Positions 30,732 to 40,390 of a stretch of DNA of 64,000 nucleotides are shown here, piece after piece. The stretch comes from an uncultured Selenomonadales bacterium (GTDB taxonomy: Bacteria > Bacillota > Negativicutes > Selenomonadales > Selenomonadaceae), in NCBI GenBank assembly GCA_947307055.1, contig CAMZHX010000001.1, positions 185,085 to 249,084 on the forward strand, given 5' to 3'. Made by a program: the position numbers and the translations under genes. Positions within the stretch are counted from its first letter, which is position 1, and each line of letters starts with the position of its first letter. The notes below the pieces were generated by a model. It was not told the origin of the DNA. It was given only the letters and a program-made list of their open reading frames with translations, and searched no databases.

Positions 30732-31727
30732 GTGAATTTTAAAGAATTTATGAACGCGCTCGACCGCGAAATCAAAAATGTTTACCTTTTGTGCGGCGAA
30801 GAAATATTTTTCATCGACAAGGCTCGCGATAAAATTTTGGCGCGGCTCAACGCCGACAAGGCTACCGAACTCGTGACTTTCGATTGCGATTCAAAACCCG
30901 CGCTCGCCGACATCATCACTGCAATCGATAGCTCGCCATTCTTCGGCGCGAAAAATGTTGTGCTCGTCAAAAACGCAACGGTCTTCAGTTCGGAGAAGAA
31001 AAGCGACCGCCTCGAAAATATTTTAAAGGACATGCAACCGACAAATTTTGTAATCTTCACGTCGAAGACTGCGGATAAACGGCGCAAGCTCTACAAAATA
31101 ATTTCGCAAGTCGGCGCAATCTTAGAGGCAGATCCGTTGCGCTCGTGGGAAATAGACGCGTGGCTTAATGAAAAACTTTTGTCACTCGGAAAAACTATGC
31201 GCGGCGAGGCTCGAAGATTTTTTAACGAATGCGTCGGGATTTTGCCGGAAATATCGCTTTTGTATCTTGAAAACGAATTGGACAAAGTCGCGCTGAACGT
31301 CGCGGGCAAAGAGATAACTGCGGACGATTTGCGACGAAATATGCTCGCGCCGCCCGAAGTGTCAAACTTCGCATTGACTGACGCCGTCGACGATAAAAAT
31401 CCCGCAAAAGCTTTCTACCTTTTGGAGCAGCAAGCGAAAATTCCAGGTAAAATCCCGCTGGTGATAACATTGCTAGTCAATCACGTCCGGCGACTTATCC
31501 GCGCAAAATTTTTCATAGCGCAAGGGGTAACAGGTCGGCGATTGGGCGAGCCGCTCGAAATGAATCCTTACATCGCGCAAAAGCTCGGCGAGACTTCTAA
31601 AAGTTATCGCGCTGAACTTTTGGAGGAAAGTTTCATTGAGTTGGCGGAGGCGGATTTCAAGTTGAAGACTGGCCGCGCAGGCGTTGAAATTTTGGAGCGA
31701 ATCATCTTTAAACTTTGCAAGCGATAA
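30732..31727 (+). CDS. holA: DNA polymerase III subunit delta
   Basis: 331 residues, GTG start with AAGGTGATAG. Clamp-loader wrench subunit. 'YLLCGEEIFFIDKARDKIL' at the start and 'FFGAKNVVLVKNA' are HolA patterns; three-domain AAA-like layout. Nine bases after purL, so likely co-transcribed. The partner dnaX is at the other end of the window. Confidence 0.93.
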   Translation: MNFKEFMNALDREIKNVYLLCGEEIFFIDKARDKILARLNADKATELVTFDCDSKPALADIITAIDSSPFFGAKNVVLVKNATVFSSEKKSDRLENILKDMQPTNFVIFTSKTADKRRKLYKIISQVGAILEADPLRSWEIDAWLNEKLLSLGKTMRGEARRFFNECVGILPEISLLYLENELDKVALNVAGKEITADDLRRNMLAPPEVSNFALTDAVDDKNPAKAFYLLEQQAKIPGKIPLVITLLVNHVRRLIRAKFFIAQGVTGRRLGEPLEMNPYIAQKLGETSKSYRAELLEESFIELAEADFKLKTGRAGVEILERIIFKLCKR

Positions 31728-31751
31728 GTTATACTTTCTAGAAAAAATTCC

Positions 31752-31815
31752 TTCAAGGAACTAGGAGCTAGGAACTAGGGACTAGAAAATAACTCCTACC
31801 TCCTAACTCTTAATT
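31752..31815. repeat. heptanucleotide inverted repeat between holA and corA
   Basis: AACTAGG AGCTAGG AACTAGG GACTAG, then AACTCCT ACCTCCT AACTCTT. The second arm is the same string seen between rpsS and rplV. Confidence 0.8.
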
Positions 31816-31835
31816 GCTTTTCGGGGGTGATACCG

Positions 31836-32795
31836 TTGGTAGAGGTTTACAAATCGCAGGAGTCGGGGCACTTAGAAAAATTGACGCTCAGGACATTACA
31901 AAAGGGCGCATGGATAAATATCGTTGACCCAACACCATACGAACTGCGCGAGGTAAGCGCGTTGACGCAAGTTGAACCCGATTTCCTACGCGCCGCACTC
32001 GACGAGGAAGAACGCTCGCACTTGGACACCGAAAACGATTCCGTCATGATTCTGACAAACGTCCCAATCGTCTACGAAGAGGAAAGTTACGACACGCTTC
32101 CGCTAGCAATCATCTTGACAAAACAATATATCATAACGGTTTGCCTGGAAGAAACGCCCGTCATGTCAAGTTTCAATCAGCGAACCGCGCGACTTTTCCA
32201 CACCTACAAGCGCACGCGCTTTTTATTCGAGATTCTGTATCGGTCGGCGACGTTCTACCTGCGCTACTTGCGGCAAATAAATAAACTCTCCGACGAAATC
32301 GAAGAGCAACTGCGCCGCTCAATGAAAAATGCTGACATTTTGCGGCTAATGGAATTGCAAAAAGGTCTGACATATTTTAATGCGTCGTTGCGCTCGAATG
32401 ACGCGGTTTTTGATAAACTTATGCGCCTCAGGAATAATCGTTCGGTCGAAGGGATTTTGGAAATTTACGAGGAGGACGAGGACTTACTCGAAGACGTTAT
32501 CATTGAGAACAAGCAGGCGCGAGAGATGGTCGAGATGTACAGCCAAATTTTGTCGCAAATGGCGGATATTTTTTCGTCGATAATCTCGAACAATCAGAAT
32601 ATGGTTATGAAGTTCCTGGCGGCCATGACGATTATAATTGCGGTGCCGACGGTCATTGCGAGTTTTTTCGGAATGAATGTGCCCGTGCCGCTTGCCGAAA
32701 ATAACGCGGGATTTATTATCGTCATTGCGATAGCGTTACTTGCGTCGATTATTGCGGCGATTATCTTCTGGAAAAAGCATATGTTCTGGGGGTAA
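31836..32795 (+). CDS. corA: magnesium/divalent-cation transporter CorA
   Basis: About 319 residues from the TTG at 31836 (GGGGGTGAT upstream; a GTG at 31827 would overlap the ribosome site). Large cytoplasmic N-domain, long stalk helix, then two membrane helices with the signature 'FFGMNVP' between them and a basic 'WKKH' end. Forms the pentameric Mg2+ (or Co2+/Ni2+) channel. Convergent with the glutamine synthetase gene. Confidence 0.94.
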   Translation: MVEVYKSQESGHLEKLTLRTLQKGAWINIVDPTPYELREVSALTQVEPDFLRAALDEEERSHLDTENDSVMILTNVPIVYEEESYDTLPLAIILTKQYIITVCLEETPVMSSFNQRTARLFHTYKRTRFLFEILYRSATFYLRYLRQINKLSDEIEEQLRRSMKNADILRLMELQKGLTYFNASLRSNDAVFDKLMRLRNNRSVEGILEIYEEDEDLLEDVIIENKQAREMVEMYSQILSQMADIFSSIISNNQNMVMKFLAAMTIIIAVPTVIASFFGMNVPVPLAENNAGFIIVIAIALLASIIAAIIFWKKHMFWG

Positions 32796-32888
32796 GGGAA
32801 AAGGGGTAAGGGAGAAGGGAAAAGGGGAGGGATAAGGTTTTAGGTTTTGGACTTTTCCCATTTCCCATTTCCCATTTCCCATTCCCCT
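32794..32888. repeat. heptanucleotide inverted repeat between corA and glutamine synthetase
   Basis: GGGAAAA GGGGTAA GGGAGAA GGGAAAA then TTCCCAT repeated four times, between converging genes. Folds into a long hairpin and could also serve as a terminator. Confidence 0.8.
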
Positions 32889-32889
32889 T

Positions 32890-34773
32890 TCAAATCATAT
32901 TTTTCTCGTAGGCGTCGTAAAGGGCTTTTAGCTCCTCAATTTTGGCGTAAATCTCGACTTGAAGTTTGGAGGCCTTAGCGTACTTGCCGGCGTTAAGGGC
33001 GGTTATGAGTTGAGTGAACAGCGATTTTTCGTCGATAGAATCTTTCGCGAGCGCGGCTCTCAACAAGAAAATTTTATTCCAGTTATAGGCGTCGAGGTCG
33101 GTGACGAACTCTGCGTCTATTTTTTTTGCCTTGCGAACAATGTCGCGCATTTCGGGCAGGATTCGCGAAATCAATTCCGTTTTCCAACGTAGCAGAGCAC
33201 CTTCGCGGAAGGCGTTAATAATTTTCTCCTGCAACGCGCCGCCCGAAGAAATGATTTTAACTTTATCGGGATATTTGCTCAAAGCCTCCATGTTCTCCCA
33301 AACGGTCGCAGGCGGCTTGCCGAAAAGTTTATCGCGCTGTGCTTGCGTGAAGTCCTCGAAAACATCTTTCTCCGTGCGGTAGGCGCGATTCTTTTCCAGA
33401 TAAAAACCTTCCTGCCCCGCGTCCTTACTAAGCTCCGCTAAAAGTTCCGCTGTCTTGTGAGTGACTGCCATTTTCACGCCGTCGAGTATCGCCGAATACG
33501 ACGCCGCCAGCACCAAATAAATATTCGTGTAGGGATTGCAACTGCGCAACTCAAAACGGGTCGCCATAGGATTTTCCAAATCGCGAATCAAGCTGACTAA
33601 AATTGTGCGGTTGCGACTTGGGATTTGCGGCGTGTGACCCAGCGAAGTCACGATACAAACCGGAGCTTCAAAGCCGGGCTTAAGTCTGTTTAATGAATCG
33701 TTCGTCGCGCTGACAAATGGATTTATGACCTCGTAATTTTTAAGCAAGCCCATTAACGCGCCGTAGCCAACCGCGCTCATGTAATCTTCAGCGGGATTTT
33801 TGGCGGCAAAAAGATTGTGAACTTTGCCGTCAGCCGTCACCGCCGCAAGCCCTATGTGCGTATGTTCGCCGTTGCCGGCCAAACCTATCATCGGCTTTGC
33901 CTTGAACGTGACTTCCAAACCGTTAGCACGGAAAATTTCCTTGACGACCGTCCGCACGACAATTTCATTATCAGCCGCTTGAACCGCGTCGGCAAATCGC
34001 CAATCAATTTCGAGTTGCTCGCAAACGTGCGTTAAATGCCCCGACTCGTTGATTTGCGCCTTTAATCCGCCAACTTCCTTATGTCCCATTTCGACTTGCA
34101 AGCCGTACTTGTCCAGTTCGATTATCGACTGCTCCAGCGCGCAACGAACTGCGCCATGCGTCCGTTCCCAATACTGTTCCTGCATGACTTGCGACGCGGT
34201 CATTTCCTCGACCGATGCTTCTTCTAGCGGCGTTTTGACCCAAAATTCCAACTCGGTCGCCGACGTAAACACTATGTCGATAATTTCTTTGCCGCTAACG
34301 TCCAAGCCGTCAATTTCGGGGTGCGCATGGAAAAGGTTGACGAGTTCGCGCTTGACGTTGACGAGAGTATCAGTCAGCACTGCGCGGGAATCGACGCGCT
34401 TGCCCTCGTGAATCAGAAAGCCGGGAATCCTCAACGTGCCGACAGGTTTATTAGTTTCGTTGTCGTAGTTTTCAAAATTGTAATCGACGAACCAATTAAC
34501 GGTCGGGTCGACGGGCATATCGACTTTGGCGTTGTTGAGAGTGGCGATACCTGGTAGCACGACGCTTGAGCCGTCAGTTTGAACGGCGCGGCCGGCGTAG
34601 AATTCGTCAATGTCCTTGATGAAGAGGCGCACGGGGATTTTCTCATCGGTATCGTTGCCAGCGAGGTCTATGCCAACCAGCGACACAAACTTTATTTCGG
34701 GGTGTTCGCGCAGTTGGCGAATGACTTCTTCCTTTGGGGTGTTCGCTTTGATTGTGTAAAGTAAATCGGCCAT
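32890..34773 (-). CDS. glnA: glutamine synthetase, long form
   Basis: 627 residues from the ATG at 34773 (GAAGGAGCG upstream); 51 ORF-track residues before it are not coding. Ammonia assimilation: glutamate + NH3 + ATP. 'ELEFWVK' and 'AGNGEHTHIGL' (metal/glutamate sites), 'IPSRNRTILVS' and 'RFELRSCNPYTNIY' cover the catalytic barrel. About 150 extra C-terminal residues are helical and lysine/alanine-rich, so it is longer than standard GlnA (~440) and shorter than GlnN (~700). Exact subtype is uncertain. The role is confident from the catalytic motifs. Confidence 0.9.
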   Translation of the reverse strand: MADLLYTIKANTPKEEVIRQLREHPEIKFVSLVGIDLAGNDTDEKIPVRLFIKDIDEFYAGRAVQTDGSSVVLPGIATLNNAKVDMPVDPTVNWFVDYNFENYDNETNKPVGTLRIPGFLIHEGKRVDSRAVLTDTLVNVKRELVNLFHAHPEIDGLDVSGKEIIDIVFTSATELEFWVKTPLEEASVEEMTASQVMQEQYWERTHGAVRCALEQSIIELDKYGLQVEMGHKEVGGLKAQINESGHLTHVCEQLEIDWRFADAVQAADNEIVVRTVVKEIFRANGLEVTFKAKPMIGLAGNGEHTHIGLAAVTADGKVHNLFAAKNPAEDYMSAVGYGALMGLLKNYEVINPFVSATNDSLNRLKPGFEAPVCIVTSLGHTPQIPSRNRTILVSLIRDLENPMATRFELRSCNPYTNIYLVLAASYSAILDGVKMAVTHKTAELLAELSKDAGQEGFYLEKNRAYRTEKDVFEDFTQAQRDKLFGKPPATVWENMEALSKYPDKVKIISSGGALQEKIINAFREGALLRWKTELISRILPEMRDIVRKAKKIDAEFVTDLDAYNWNKIFLLRAALAKDSIDEKSLFTQLITALNAGKYAKASKLQVEIYAKIEELKALYDAYEKNMI

Positions 34774-34886
34774 AAAAAATTCGCTCCTTCGCGTGAAGTG
34801 CTCGCTTTGAGCCGCGTATAATCTACCACAAAAATTTTTTGAAGTCGACACCGCCCGCAAAAGTACACAGTATATTATGCTACCCA

Positions 34887-34912
34887 TAAAAAAATCCGCC
34901 GCATTTCGACGG
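34887..34912 (-). terminator. terminator after argCJ
   Basis: CCGTCG/CGGCGG stem on the minus strand followed by TTTTTTT, just past the argJ stop. Confidence 0.7.
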
Positions 34913-34949
34913 AAGTGATTTTGCAAAAAGTTATAACATTTTATTGTTA

Positions 34950-36161
34950 TTAGGTCGTATAGTCTGCGTTTATCTTTATATAGGCGAACGTCATATCACA
35001 AGTATAAACGGTTGCCTGCGCGGTGCCGAGCCCAAGTTCAATGTCGACGATGATATCGTGTTGGGCTAAAATTTTTTTCATAGCGTCGGGGTCAAATTTG
35101 GTGACGAGCCCCTTTTCGTAGACCGTAAGCCCGCCGAATTTGATAGTGATTTTTTCCGGAACGACTTTAACGCCCGAATAGCCGACCGCGCAAATAGTTC
35201 TGCCGGGATTGGCGTCCTGTCCGAAGAAGGCCGTTTTGACGAGCGGAGAATTGGCAACGCTCATACCGATTTGCTTAGCATCGGCGAAAGAATTTGCGCT
35301 CGTGACGTTGATTGTTAAAAATTTGCTTGCGCCCTCGCCGTCAGCCGCGATTCTCTTTGCAAGCTCAACGCAAATACTTTTGAGCGTCTCGTAAAACTTC
35401 TGATAATCTTCGTCGCGAGAGATGATTTTTTTATTACCCGCCGCGCCATTCGCCAAAACGACGACCGAATCATTCGTGCTCATGTCGCCATCAACCGAAA
35501 TGCAATTAAAACTGATTTCATTGGCGTTGCTCAAAGCTTCCTGCAAAAGTTTTTGGTCAATATCGGCGTCGGTCGTGATGAAACAAAGCATAGTTGCCAT
35601 ATCGGGGCGAATCATGCCCGAACCTTTAGCGATTGCGCCAAAACGAACTTCCACGCCGCCTATTTCAACTTCAGTCGCGCAAGTTTTGGAGTAGGTGTCG
35701 GTCGTGATGATTGCATTGCCCGCATTAACCGAGCCTTCGCGCGAAAGTTCTTTGACCGCCGCTTTGATTCCTTTTTCCATTTTGTCCATAGGCAGATTGG
35801 AACCAATAAGCCCCGTTGACGCGACGATAACATCATCTGCGCGGCAATTCAATTCCTCAGCGGCAATAGTTGCCATTTTCTCAGCGTCGCGAAGACCTTG
35901 CTCACCGGTGCAGGCATTTGCACAACCGGCATTGGCTACGATAGCATGAGCCGTGCCCGTGCCTACTACAACTTTGCTGACGCCGACCGGAGCCGCGTAG
36001 ACTAAATTTTTCGTGAAGACGCCCGCGACCGCCGCTTCCTTTTCGGTGTAGATGACTGCAACGTCGAGATTGCCATTTTTCTTGATACCTGCGCGAACTC
36101 CCGCCGCCGTAAAGCCTTGAGGATAAGCGACGCCCGCTCTTTTGTGATTTTCACTGAACAT
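34950..36161 (-). CDS. argJ: bifunctional ornithine acetyltransferase / N-acetylglutamate synthase
   Basis: 403 residues. Recycles the acetyl group in arginine synthesis. Self-cleavage site 'MATMLCFITTDA' (Thr becomes the N-terminal nucleophile) and the oxyanion segment 'VASTGLIGSNLPMDKM' are intact. Twelve bases after argC on the same strand, forming an argCJ pair; argB, argD and argF are not in the window. Confidence 0.97.
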   Translation of the reverse strand: MFSENHKRAGVAYPQGFTAAGVRAGIKKNGNLDVAVIYTEKEAAVAGVFTKNLVYAAPVGVSKVVVGTGTAHAIVANAGCANACTGEQGLRDAEKMATIAAEELNCRADDVIVASTGLIGSNLPMDKMEKGIKAAVKELSREGSVNAGNAIITTDTYSKTCATEVEIGGVEVRFGAIAKGSGMIRPDMATMLCFITTDADIDQKLLQEALSNANEISFNCISVDGDMSTNDSVVVLANGAAGNKKIISRDEDYQKFYETLKSICVELAKRIAADGEGASKFLTINVTSANSFADAKQIGMSVANSPLVKTAFFGQDANPGRTICAVGYSGVKVVPEKITIKFGGLTVYEKGLVTKFDPDAMKKILAQHDIIVDIELGLGTAQATVYTCDMTFAYIKINADYTT

Positions 36162-36173
36162 TTAAAAGCCTCC

Positions 36174-37211
36174 TTACGGATACATTGGAACGACATCGAG
36201 CGCGACACCTTCATAAAAGCCCGCCGCTATATTGAAATTTTGAACGGCTTGACCTGCCGCGCCCTTAACCAAGTTGTCGATAGCGGAAAGAATTATAACA
36301 CGCCGCGTCCGTTCGTCAATGTGCCAGCCGATGTCGCAGAAATTTGAGCCGCGCACAAATTTAGTTTCGGGATAAGCTCCGCGCCCCAAAAGCCGAATAA
36401 ATTTTTTCGCACCGTACATTTTCTGAAAAGCCGCGTCAATCATATCGCCCGAAACATTTTCCTTGACGGTCGCATAGCACGTCGCCAAAATCCCGCGAGA
36501 CATAGGCACTAAATGCGGCGTGAAATTTATAATCGTCTCTTCGCCGCCCAAATCTTTCAAAGCCTGTTCGATTTCGGGTGTATGCCTGTGGTGAGCGACG
36601 TTGTAAGCCTTGAAGTTGTCGTAAAGTTCGGGAAAGTGATTGCCGAGCTTTAAACCTCTGCCCGCGCCCGATACCCCGCTTGCCGCGTCGACGATGATTG
36701 AATTGGCGTCGATTAGATGATGCTTGACGAGCGGCGCAAGGGCTAAAATTGAAGCGGTCGTGAAGCAGCCGGCATTGCCGATAATTTTAGCGTCGCGAAT
36801 CTCATTGCGATAAATTTCCGCCAGTCCGTAAACCCGCTTAGCGTTCTTATGTTTATGCGCGACGTTGTACCACGCCTCGTAAATCGAAGTGTCGCTGAAA
36901 CGATAATCCGCGCCCAAATCGATTATCCTAACAGGGAATTTTTCGAGCTTAAGCCCAACGTCCATAGCATGACCATGCGGCAACGCGATAAATATAAAAT
37001 CGCTGTCCTTGCCGATGTTTTCAATGTCGGCGAGCGATTCCAGTGTCAAATCGCAAATGCCGCGCAGGTGCGGATACAGTTCGGAAATTTTTTTCCCAGT
37101 GTGACTTTCTGAAGTTATGTGGGCGAGCTGCGCTTGCGGGTGCCGAATCAGAATCGACAGCAACTCCGCGCCTGCATAGCCCGTCGCGCCTATTACGCTT
37201 ACTTTGACCAA
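36174..37211 (-). CDS. argC: N-acetyl-gamma-glutamyl-phosphate reductase
   Basis: 345 residues. 'VSVIGATGYAGAELLSIL' is the NADP-binding start and 'GNAGCFTTASILALAPL' holds the catalytic cysteine; 'HHRHTPEIEQAL' has the active-site histidine. Third step of arginine synthesis. Confidence 0.97.
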   Translation of the reverse strand: MVKVSVIGATGYAGAELLSILIRHPQAQLAHITSESHTGKKISELYPHLRGICDLTLESLADIENIGKDSDFIFIALPHGHAMDVGLKLEKFPVRIIDLGADYRFSDTSIYEAWYNVAHKHKNAKRVYGLAEIYRNEIRDAKIIGNAGCFTTASILALAPLVKHHLIDANSIIVDAASGVSGAGRGLKLGNHFPELYDNFKAYNVAHHRHTPEIEQALKDLGGEETIINFTPHLVPMSRGILATCYATVKENVSGDMIDAAFQKMYGAKKFIRLLGRGAYPETKFVRGSNFCDIGWHIDERTRRVIILSAIDNLVKGAAGQAVQNFNIAAGFYEGVALDVVPMYP

Positions 37212-37223
37212 AATATTTCCCCC

Positions 37224-38612
37224 TTAAAAATCATAGTTGTATATGTCCGGATTTTCGGGCAGTGGAGTTTCAGTTTCTGGTTTTAGTACAAGTCTTTGTA
37301 TAATTTTCTTAAGCCTCAAATTTTTTTGATACCCGTCCAGCCAAGTTTCAAAATCAACTAAAGGCGTAGAAATATTATTTTCGCAAGAATTTATGAGATT
37401 TTTTGCTGTTGCTTTAATCAGTTCAGGAAATTTTTCGTAATTGACGGGGTTTGATTCAGGTTTATTGAAATCAAAAGAATAATTTCTTGAGAGCAAAGCT
37501 TCAAGCGTTGTGTGATTGACTTCATCCAGTGGAGTTTCAGTTTCTGGTTTTAATACAAGTCTTTGTATAATTTTCTTAAGCCTCAAATTTTTTTGATACT
37601 CGTCCAGCCAAATTTCAAAATCAACTAAAGGCGTAGAAATATCATTTTCGCAAGAATCTATGAAAGTTTTTACTGCTGCTTTAATCAGTTTAGGAAATTT
37701 TTCGTAACCGACGGGATTTGCTTCAGGTTTATTGAAATCAAAAGAATAATTTCTTGAGAGCAAAGCTTCAGGCGTTGTGTGATTGACATAAGGCATATAT
37801 GTAGAAAATCTGTAGGCATTTATTCTTTTAGAATCTAGTATCCACAATATGGGCGTTCCGAGTGCCAGGCAGGGCAATGCCACATGAAGTCGACTTGTCA
37901 CGACGAGCGAAGCACCTTGATAAAATCTTAAAAGTCCCTCAACCAAAGTGTGTCGATAACTCCAATTTCCCGGATAAAGAACATTTTCATGAGGAATGTC
38001 GAGTTGAGCGGGATAATGCGAAGTGGTTATAATAACTTTTGGATCGTGTTCCTTGACAAATTTCAGAACTTCTTGCGGGAATTGTATTTGTGTCAGATTG
38101 TGCGAAGTGATAAAAATATCCTTTTTGGTCTTTCTCTTAATAAATTCGATGACTTCATTCGGTACATCTACCGCTATAATTTTTCCGTGATGCTCCACGT
38201 CCGGGAAAGGCTCCAAAGTCAAAGTAAAACAGCCCGTCAAGTATGCCGCTATTCCATAATTCTTGAGAAATTCTACGCTGCCTTCATCTCGACAACCGAT
38301 CGCCGGAAATTTTTTAAACCAATCTGCGCCGTAATATGTCAAAGCAAGCAATCCTTTTTTCTTGGAAATCGAAAGATGGAACGAAATAGGTAAAAGTTTC
38401 AAAAATGGAGACGGCGGCCAATTAAGCGGTCTGTGAATATACCAACCGCCGAGAAGAGCCGCGACCTTCTCTCCCGTTTCCGTATAAAAGCTGTCGAGAT
38501 GTTCGCGATCAATCAGATAATCCAGATGCGGCAAAAATCTCTGCATAGCATAACATTGGATATCGTCGCCAATATTCTGAGTTTTAATATGGGCAATTAA
38601 TCCATACTTCAT
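37224..38612 (-). CDS. polysaccharide pyruvyl transferase family protein with internal 89-residue duplication
   Basis: 462 residues. 'MKYGLIAHIKTQNIGDDIQCYAMQRFLP' and 'VVTSRLHVALPCLALGTPILWI' are the PS_pyruv_trans landmarks; the family adds pyruvate ketals (or related groups) to surface polysaccharides. Residues ~277-454 are two copies of one 89-residue segment beginning 'NHTT.EALLSRNYSFDFNKPE', so the protein is about 100 residues longer than its tandem paralogue at 38649. Distal gene of a two-gene unit. Substrate unknown. Confidence 0.85.
   Translation of the reverse strand: MKYGLIAHIKTQNIGDDIQCYAMQRFLPHLDYLIDREHLDSFYTETGEKVAALLGGWYIHRPLNWPPSPFLKLLPISFHLSISKKKGLLALTYYGADWFKKFPAIGCRDEGSVEFLKNYGIAAYLTGCFTLTLEPFPDVEHHGKIIAVDVPNEVIEFIKRKTKKDIFITSHNLTQIQFPQEVLKFVKEHDPKVIITTSHYPAQLDIPHENVLYPGNWSYRHTLVEGLLRFYQGASLVVTSRLHVALPCLALGTPILWILDSKRINAYRFSTYMPYVNHTTPEALLSRNYSFDFNKPEANPVGYEKFPKLIKAAVKTFIDSCENDISTPLVDFEIWLDEYQKNLRLKKIIQRLVLKPETETPLDEVNHTTLEALLSRNYSFDFNKPESNPVNYEKFPELIKATAKNLINSCENNISTPLVDFETWLDGYQKNLRLKKIIQRLVLKPETETPLPENPDIYNYDF
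37251..37784 (-). repeat. in-frame tandem duplication, 2 x 267 bp
   Basis: Units 37518-37784 and 37251-37517 are in phase and highly similar; exact period 267 bp (89 codons). Near-identity at synonymous positions points to a recent event. Confidence 0.9.
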
Positions 38613-38648
38613 AAAAATTTTTCCCCTTAAAATTTATAAAATCTTGGG

Positions 38649-39728
38649 TTAGCCTTTTATATTAAGCAACCTTGAATTTGACAAAAACACCCTCATAATC
38701 CGTTTCAATCTCGAATTTCTTTTTTGCCCGTCCAGCCAAGTTTCAACGTCAATTAAAGAGTTGTCATCATCTTTTTCGCAACAATTTATAAAGTTGGTAG
38801 ATGCACTCCTGATTTCTTCAGCAAATTTCTCATGACCGCCGGGAGGTTCTTTAGGCTCGCTGAAATTAAAACGATACTTCCCGGAAAGTAATTCTTCGGG
38901 CGTCGCGTGATTAAGGTACGGAACGAATGTATAAAATCTGTCGTCCGCCAATTTGTTATTGACCAATAAAACAGGCGTGCCCAATGCCAAGCAAGGTAAT
39001 GCAGCATGAAGTCTGCTCGTTACAACGAGCGAGGCTCCTTGATAAAATTTCAAAAGCCCTTCGACTAAAGCACGGCGCGAAGACCAACTTTTCCTACAAC
39101 GTCGCGCAGGATAATGGGACGTAGGTATAATATCTCGCCTGTCGTGCTCTTTGGCAAATGTAATAACCTCTTGCGGTAATTGTTCTTTTTCTCCATATTC
39201 CCCGTAATAGTGAGAAACAATCACACATTCCCCTTTGACACGCTCCTTGACAAAGCTGGCGACTTCCTCCGATAAATCCGTCAGTATGATTTTCCCATGA
39301 TGAATCACATTCGGGAAAGGTTTCAAAGTTAGGGTAAAGCAACCCGTCAAATAAGCCGCTATGCCAAAATGCTCAAGCAAATTTACGGTACTTTCGTCAC
39401 GGCAACCGATTGCAGGAAATTTTTTCAACCACTCGCCGCCATAATGCACCAAAGCAACTAAATTATTCTCCCCTTCTCTTTCCGTCTTTAAATGAAATGA
39501 TATAGGGAGAATTTTCAAAAACGGCGACGGCGGCCAATTAAGAACCTTATGAAGATACCAGCCGCCAAGAAAAGTCGCGACCTTCTCTCCCGTTTCCGTA
39601 TAAAAGCTGTCCAGGTGTTCGCGCTCGATTAAATAATCAACACGAGGCAAAAACTTTTCCATTGCAAAAGACTGAATGTCATCGCCGATATTGTCCGTCC
39701 TGAAGTACACAATTAAACCATACTTCAT
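38649..39728 (-). CDS. polysaccharide pyruvyl transferase family protein, paralogue
   Basis: 359 residues from the ATG at 39728 behind AGGAGGAAAA. Same fold and landmarks as the downstream gene ('MKYGLIVYFRTDNIGDDIQSFAM', 'LVVTSRLHAALPCLALGTPVLL') with one copy of the C-terminal segment ('NHATPEELLSGKYRFNF'). The two genes arose by tandem duplication. Likely act on a cell-surface glycan; no other glycan genes are adjacent. Confidence 0.85.
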   Translation of the reverse strand: MKYGLIVYFRTDNIGDDIQSFAMEKFLPRVDYLIEREHLDSFYTETGEKVATFLGGWYLHKVLNWPPSPFLKILPISFHLKTEREGENNLVALVHYGGEWLKKFPAIGCRDESTVNLLEHFGIAAYLTGCFTLTLKPFPNVIHHGKIILTDLSEEVASFVKERVKGECVIVSHYYGEYGEKEQLPQEVITFAKEHDRRDIIPTSHYPARRCRKSWSSRRALVEGLLKFYQGASLVVTSRLHAALPCLALGTPVLLVNNKLADDRFYTFVPYLNHATPEELLSGKYRFNFSEPKEPPGGHEKFAEEIRSASTNFINCCEKDDDNSLIDVETWLDGQKRNSRLKRIMRVFLSNSRLLNIKG

Positions 39729-39800
39729 AAAAATTTTTCCTCCTAATAACAAAAAAGCAATTAAGAATCAAGTTTAGTTTAATCGAAGTAGATAGTCAGG

Positions 39801-39912
39801 GGGCGTCATGGATGACGCCCTCACGCCGCGTTTGAAACAGGATGTTTCAAGCGGCGACGCCCCTGCGAGGCGGCTTTCTTTGCTACTTTCTTTCGCCGGT
39901 GAAAGAAAGTAG
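39801..39912 (+). repeat. three-hairpin repeat, copy C
   Basis: GGGCGTCAT-gg-ATGACGCCC (39801-39820), CGCCGC..TGAAACA/TGTTTCA..GCGGCG (39824-39856), CTACTTTCTTTC/GAAAGAAAGTAG (39883-39912). Stems differ from copies A and B in bases but not in pairing. Confidence 0.85.
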
Positions 39913-39918
39913 AAGAAA

Positions 39919-40188
39919 TTAGGCATTTAAGCCACCGCCCTTTTGAGCAAACTCCCAAATCAAAAAAGAATTATTGCGCATGTACTCGCGCAACTTAAAG
40001 AGCTCGTCCTCCGAAAAGCCAAACGCCTTTTGGAAATTGAAATGCGGGATTCTGCCGTCAGCGAAGTCGAAGCCGTTTTTATCGTTCGGTCGCTCGAAGT
40101 GGACGCGCACACAAGGCATAGAATATTCATCAGTCTCAAGTGCGCTGTGCGTCATAACAATTTCATCAACGGTCGAGTAGTAATACAT
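39919..40188 (-). CDS. small protein of unknown function
   Basis: 89 residues from the ATG at 40188, which has AGAGGTGA; the ORF-track GTG lies inside that ribosome site. Soluble, acidic, aromatic-rich ('FDFADGRIPHFNFQKAFGFSEDELFKLREYM'). No family recognised. Divergent from the RNA/tRNA locus to its right. On the minus strand TTGACA and TATAAT (spacing 19) around 40271-40302 could be its promoter. Confidence 0.7.
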   Translation of the reverse strand: MYYYSTVDEIVMTHSALETDEYSMPCVRVHFERPNDKNGFDFADGRIPHFNFQKAFGFSEDELFKLREYMRNNSFLIWEFAQKGGGLNA

Positions 40189-40315
40189 CGGCTTCACCTC
40201 TTAAATTTTTTCGTGTCGATTATAACATAAAAATTTTTCTTAGCGTTTATTATGCAGATAATTATAGTACATGGGAATTATTCTTTGTCAAGAAAAAATT
40301 TTGTTGTGACATCTA

Positions 40316-40329
40316 TTGTAGTCCTACAA
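40316..40329. promoter_or_regulatory. perfect dyad TTGTAG-tc-CTACAA
   Basis: A 14-base palindrome 27 bases upstream of the -35 box of the small-RNA promoter and within the divergent promoter region of the small protein. Size and symmetry suit a repressor operator; the regulator is unknown. Confidence 0.35.
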
Positions 40330-40355
40330 AACTTTGCAAAAATTTTTTGTTAGGC

Positions 40356-40384
40356 TTGACGAATAATCGCAGGAGTGTTAAAAT
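40356..40384 (+). promoter_or_regulatory. promoter of the small RNA / tRNA-Gly locus
   Basis: TTGACG, 17-bp spacer, TAAAAT; predicted start near 40391. Confidence 0.75.
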
Positions 40385-40390
40385 TTCCCC

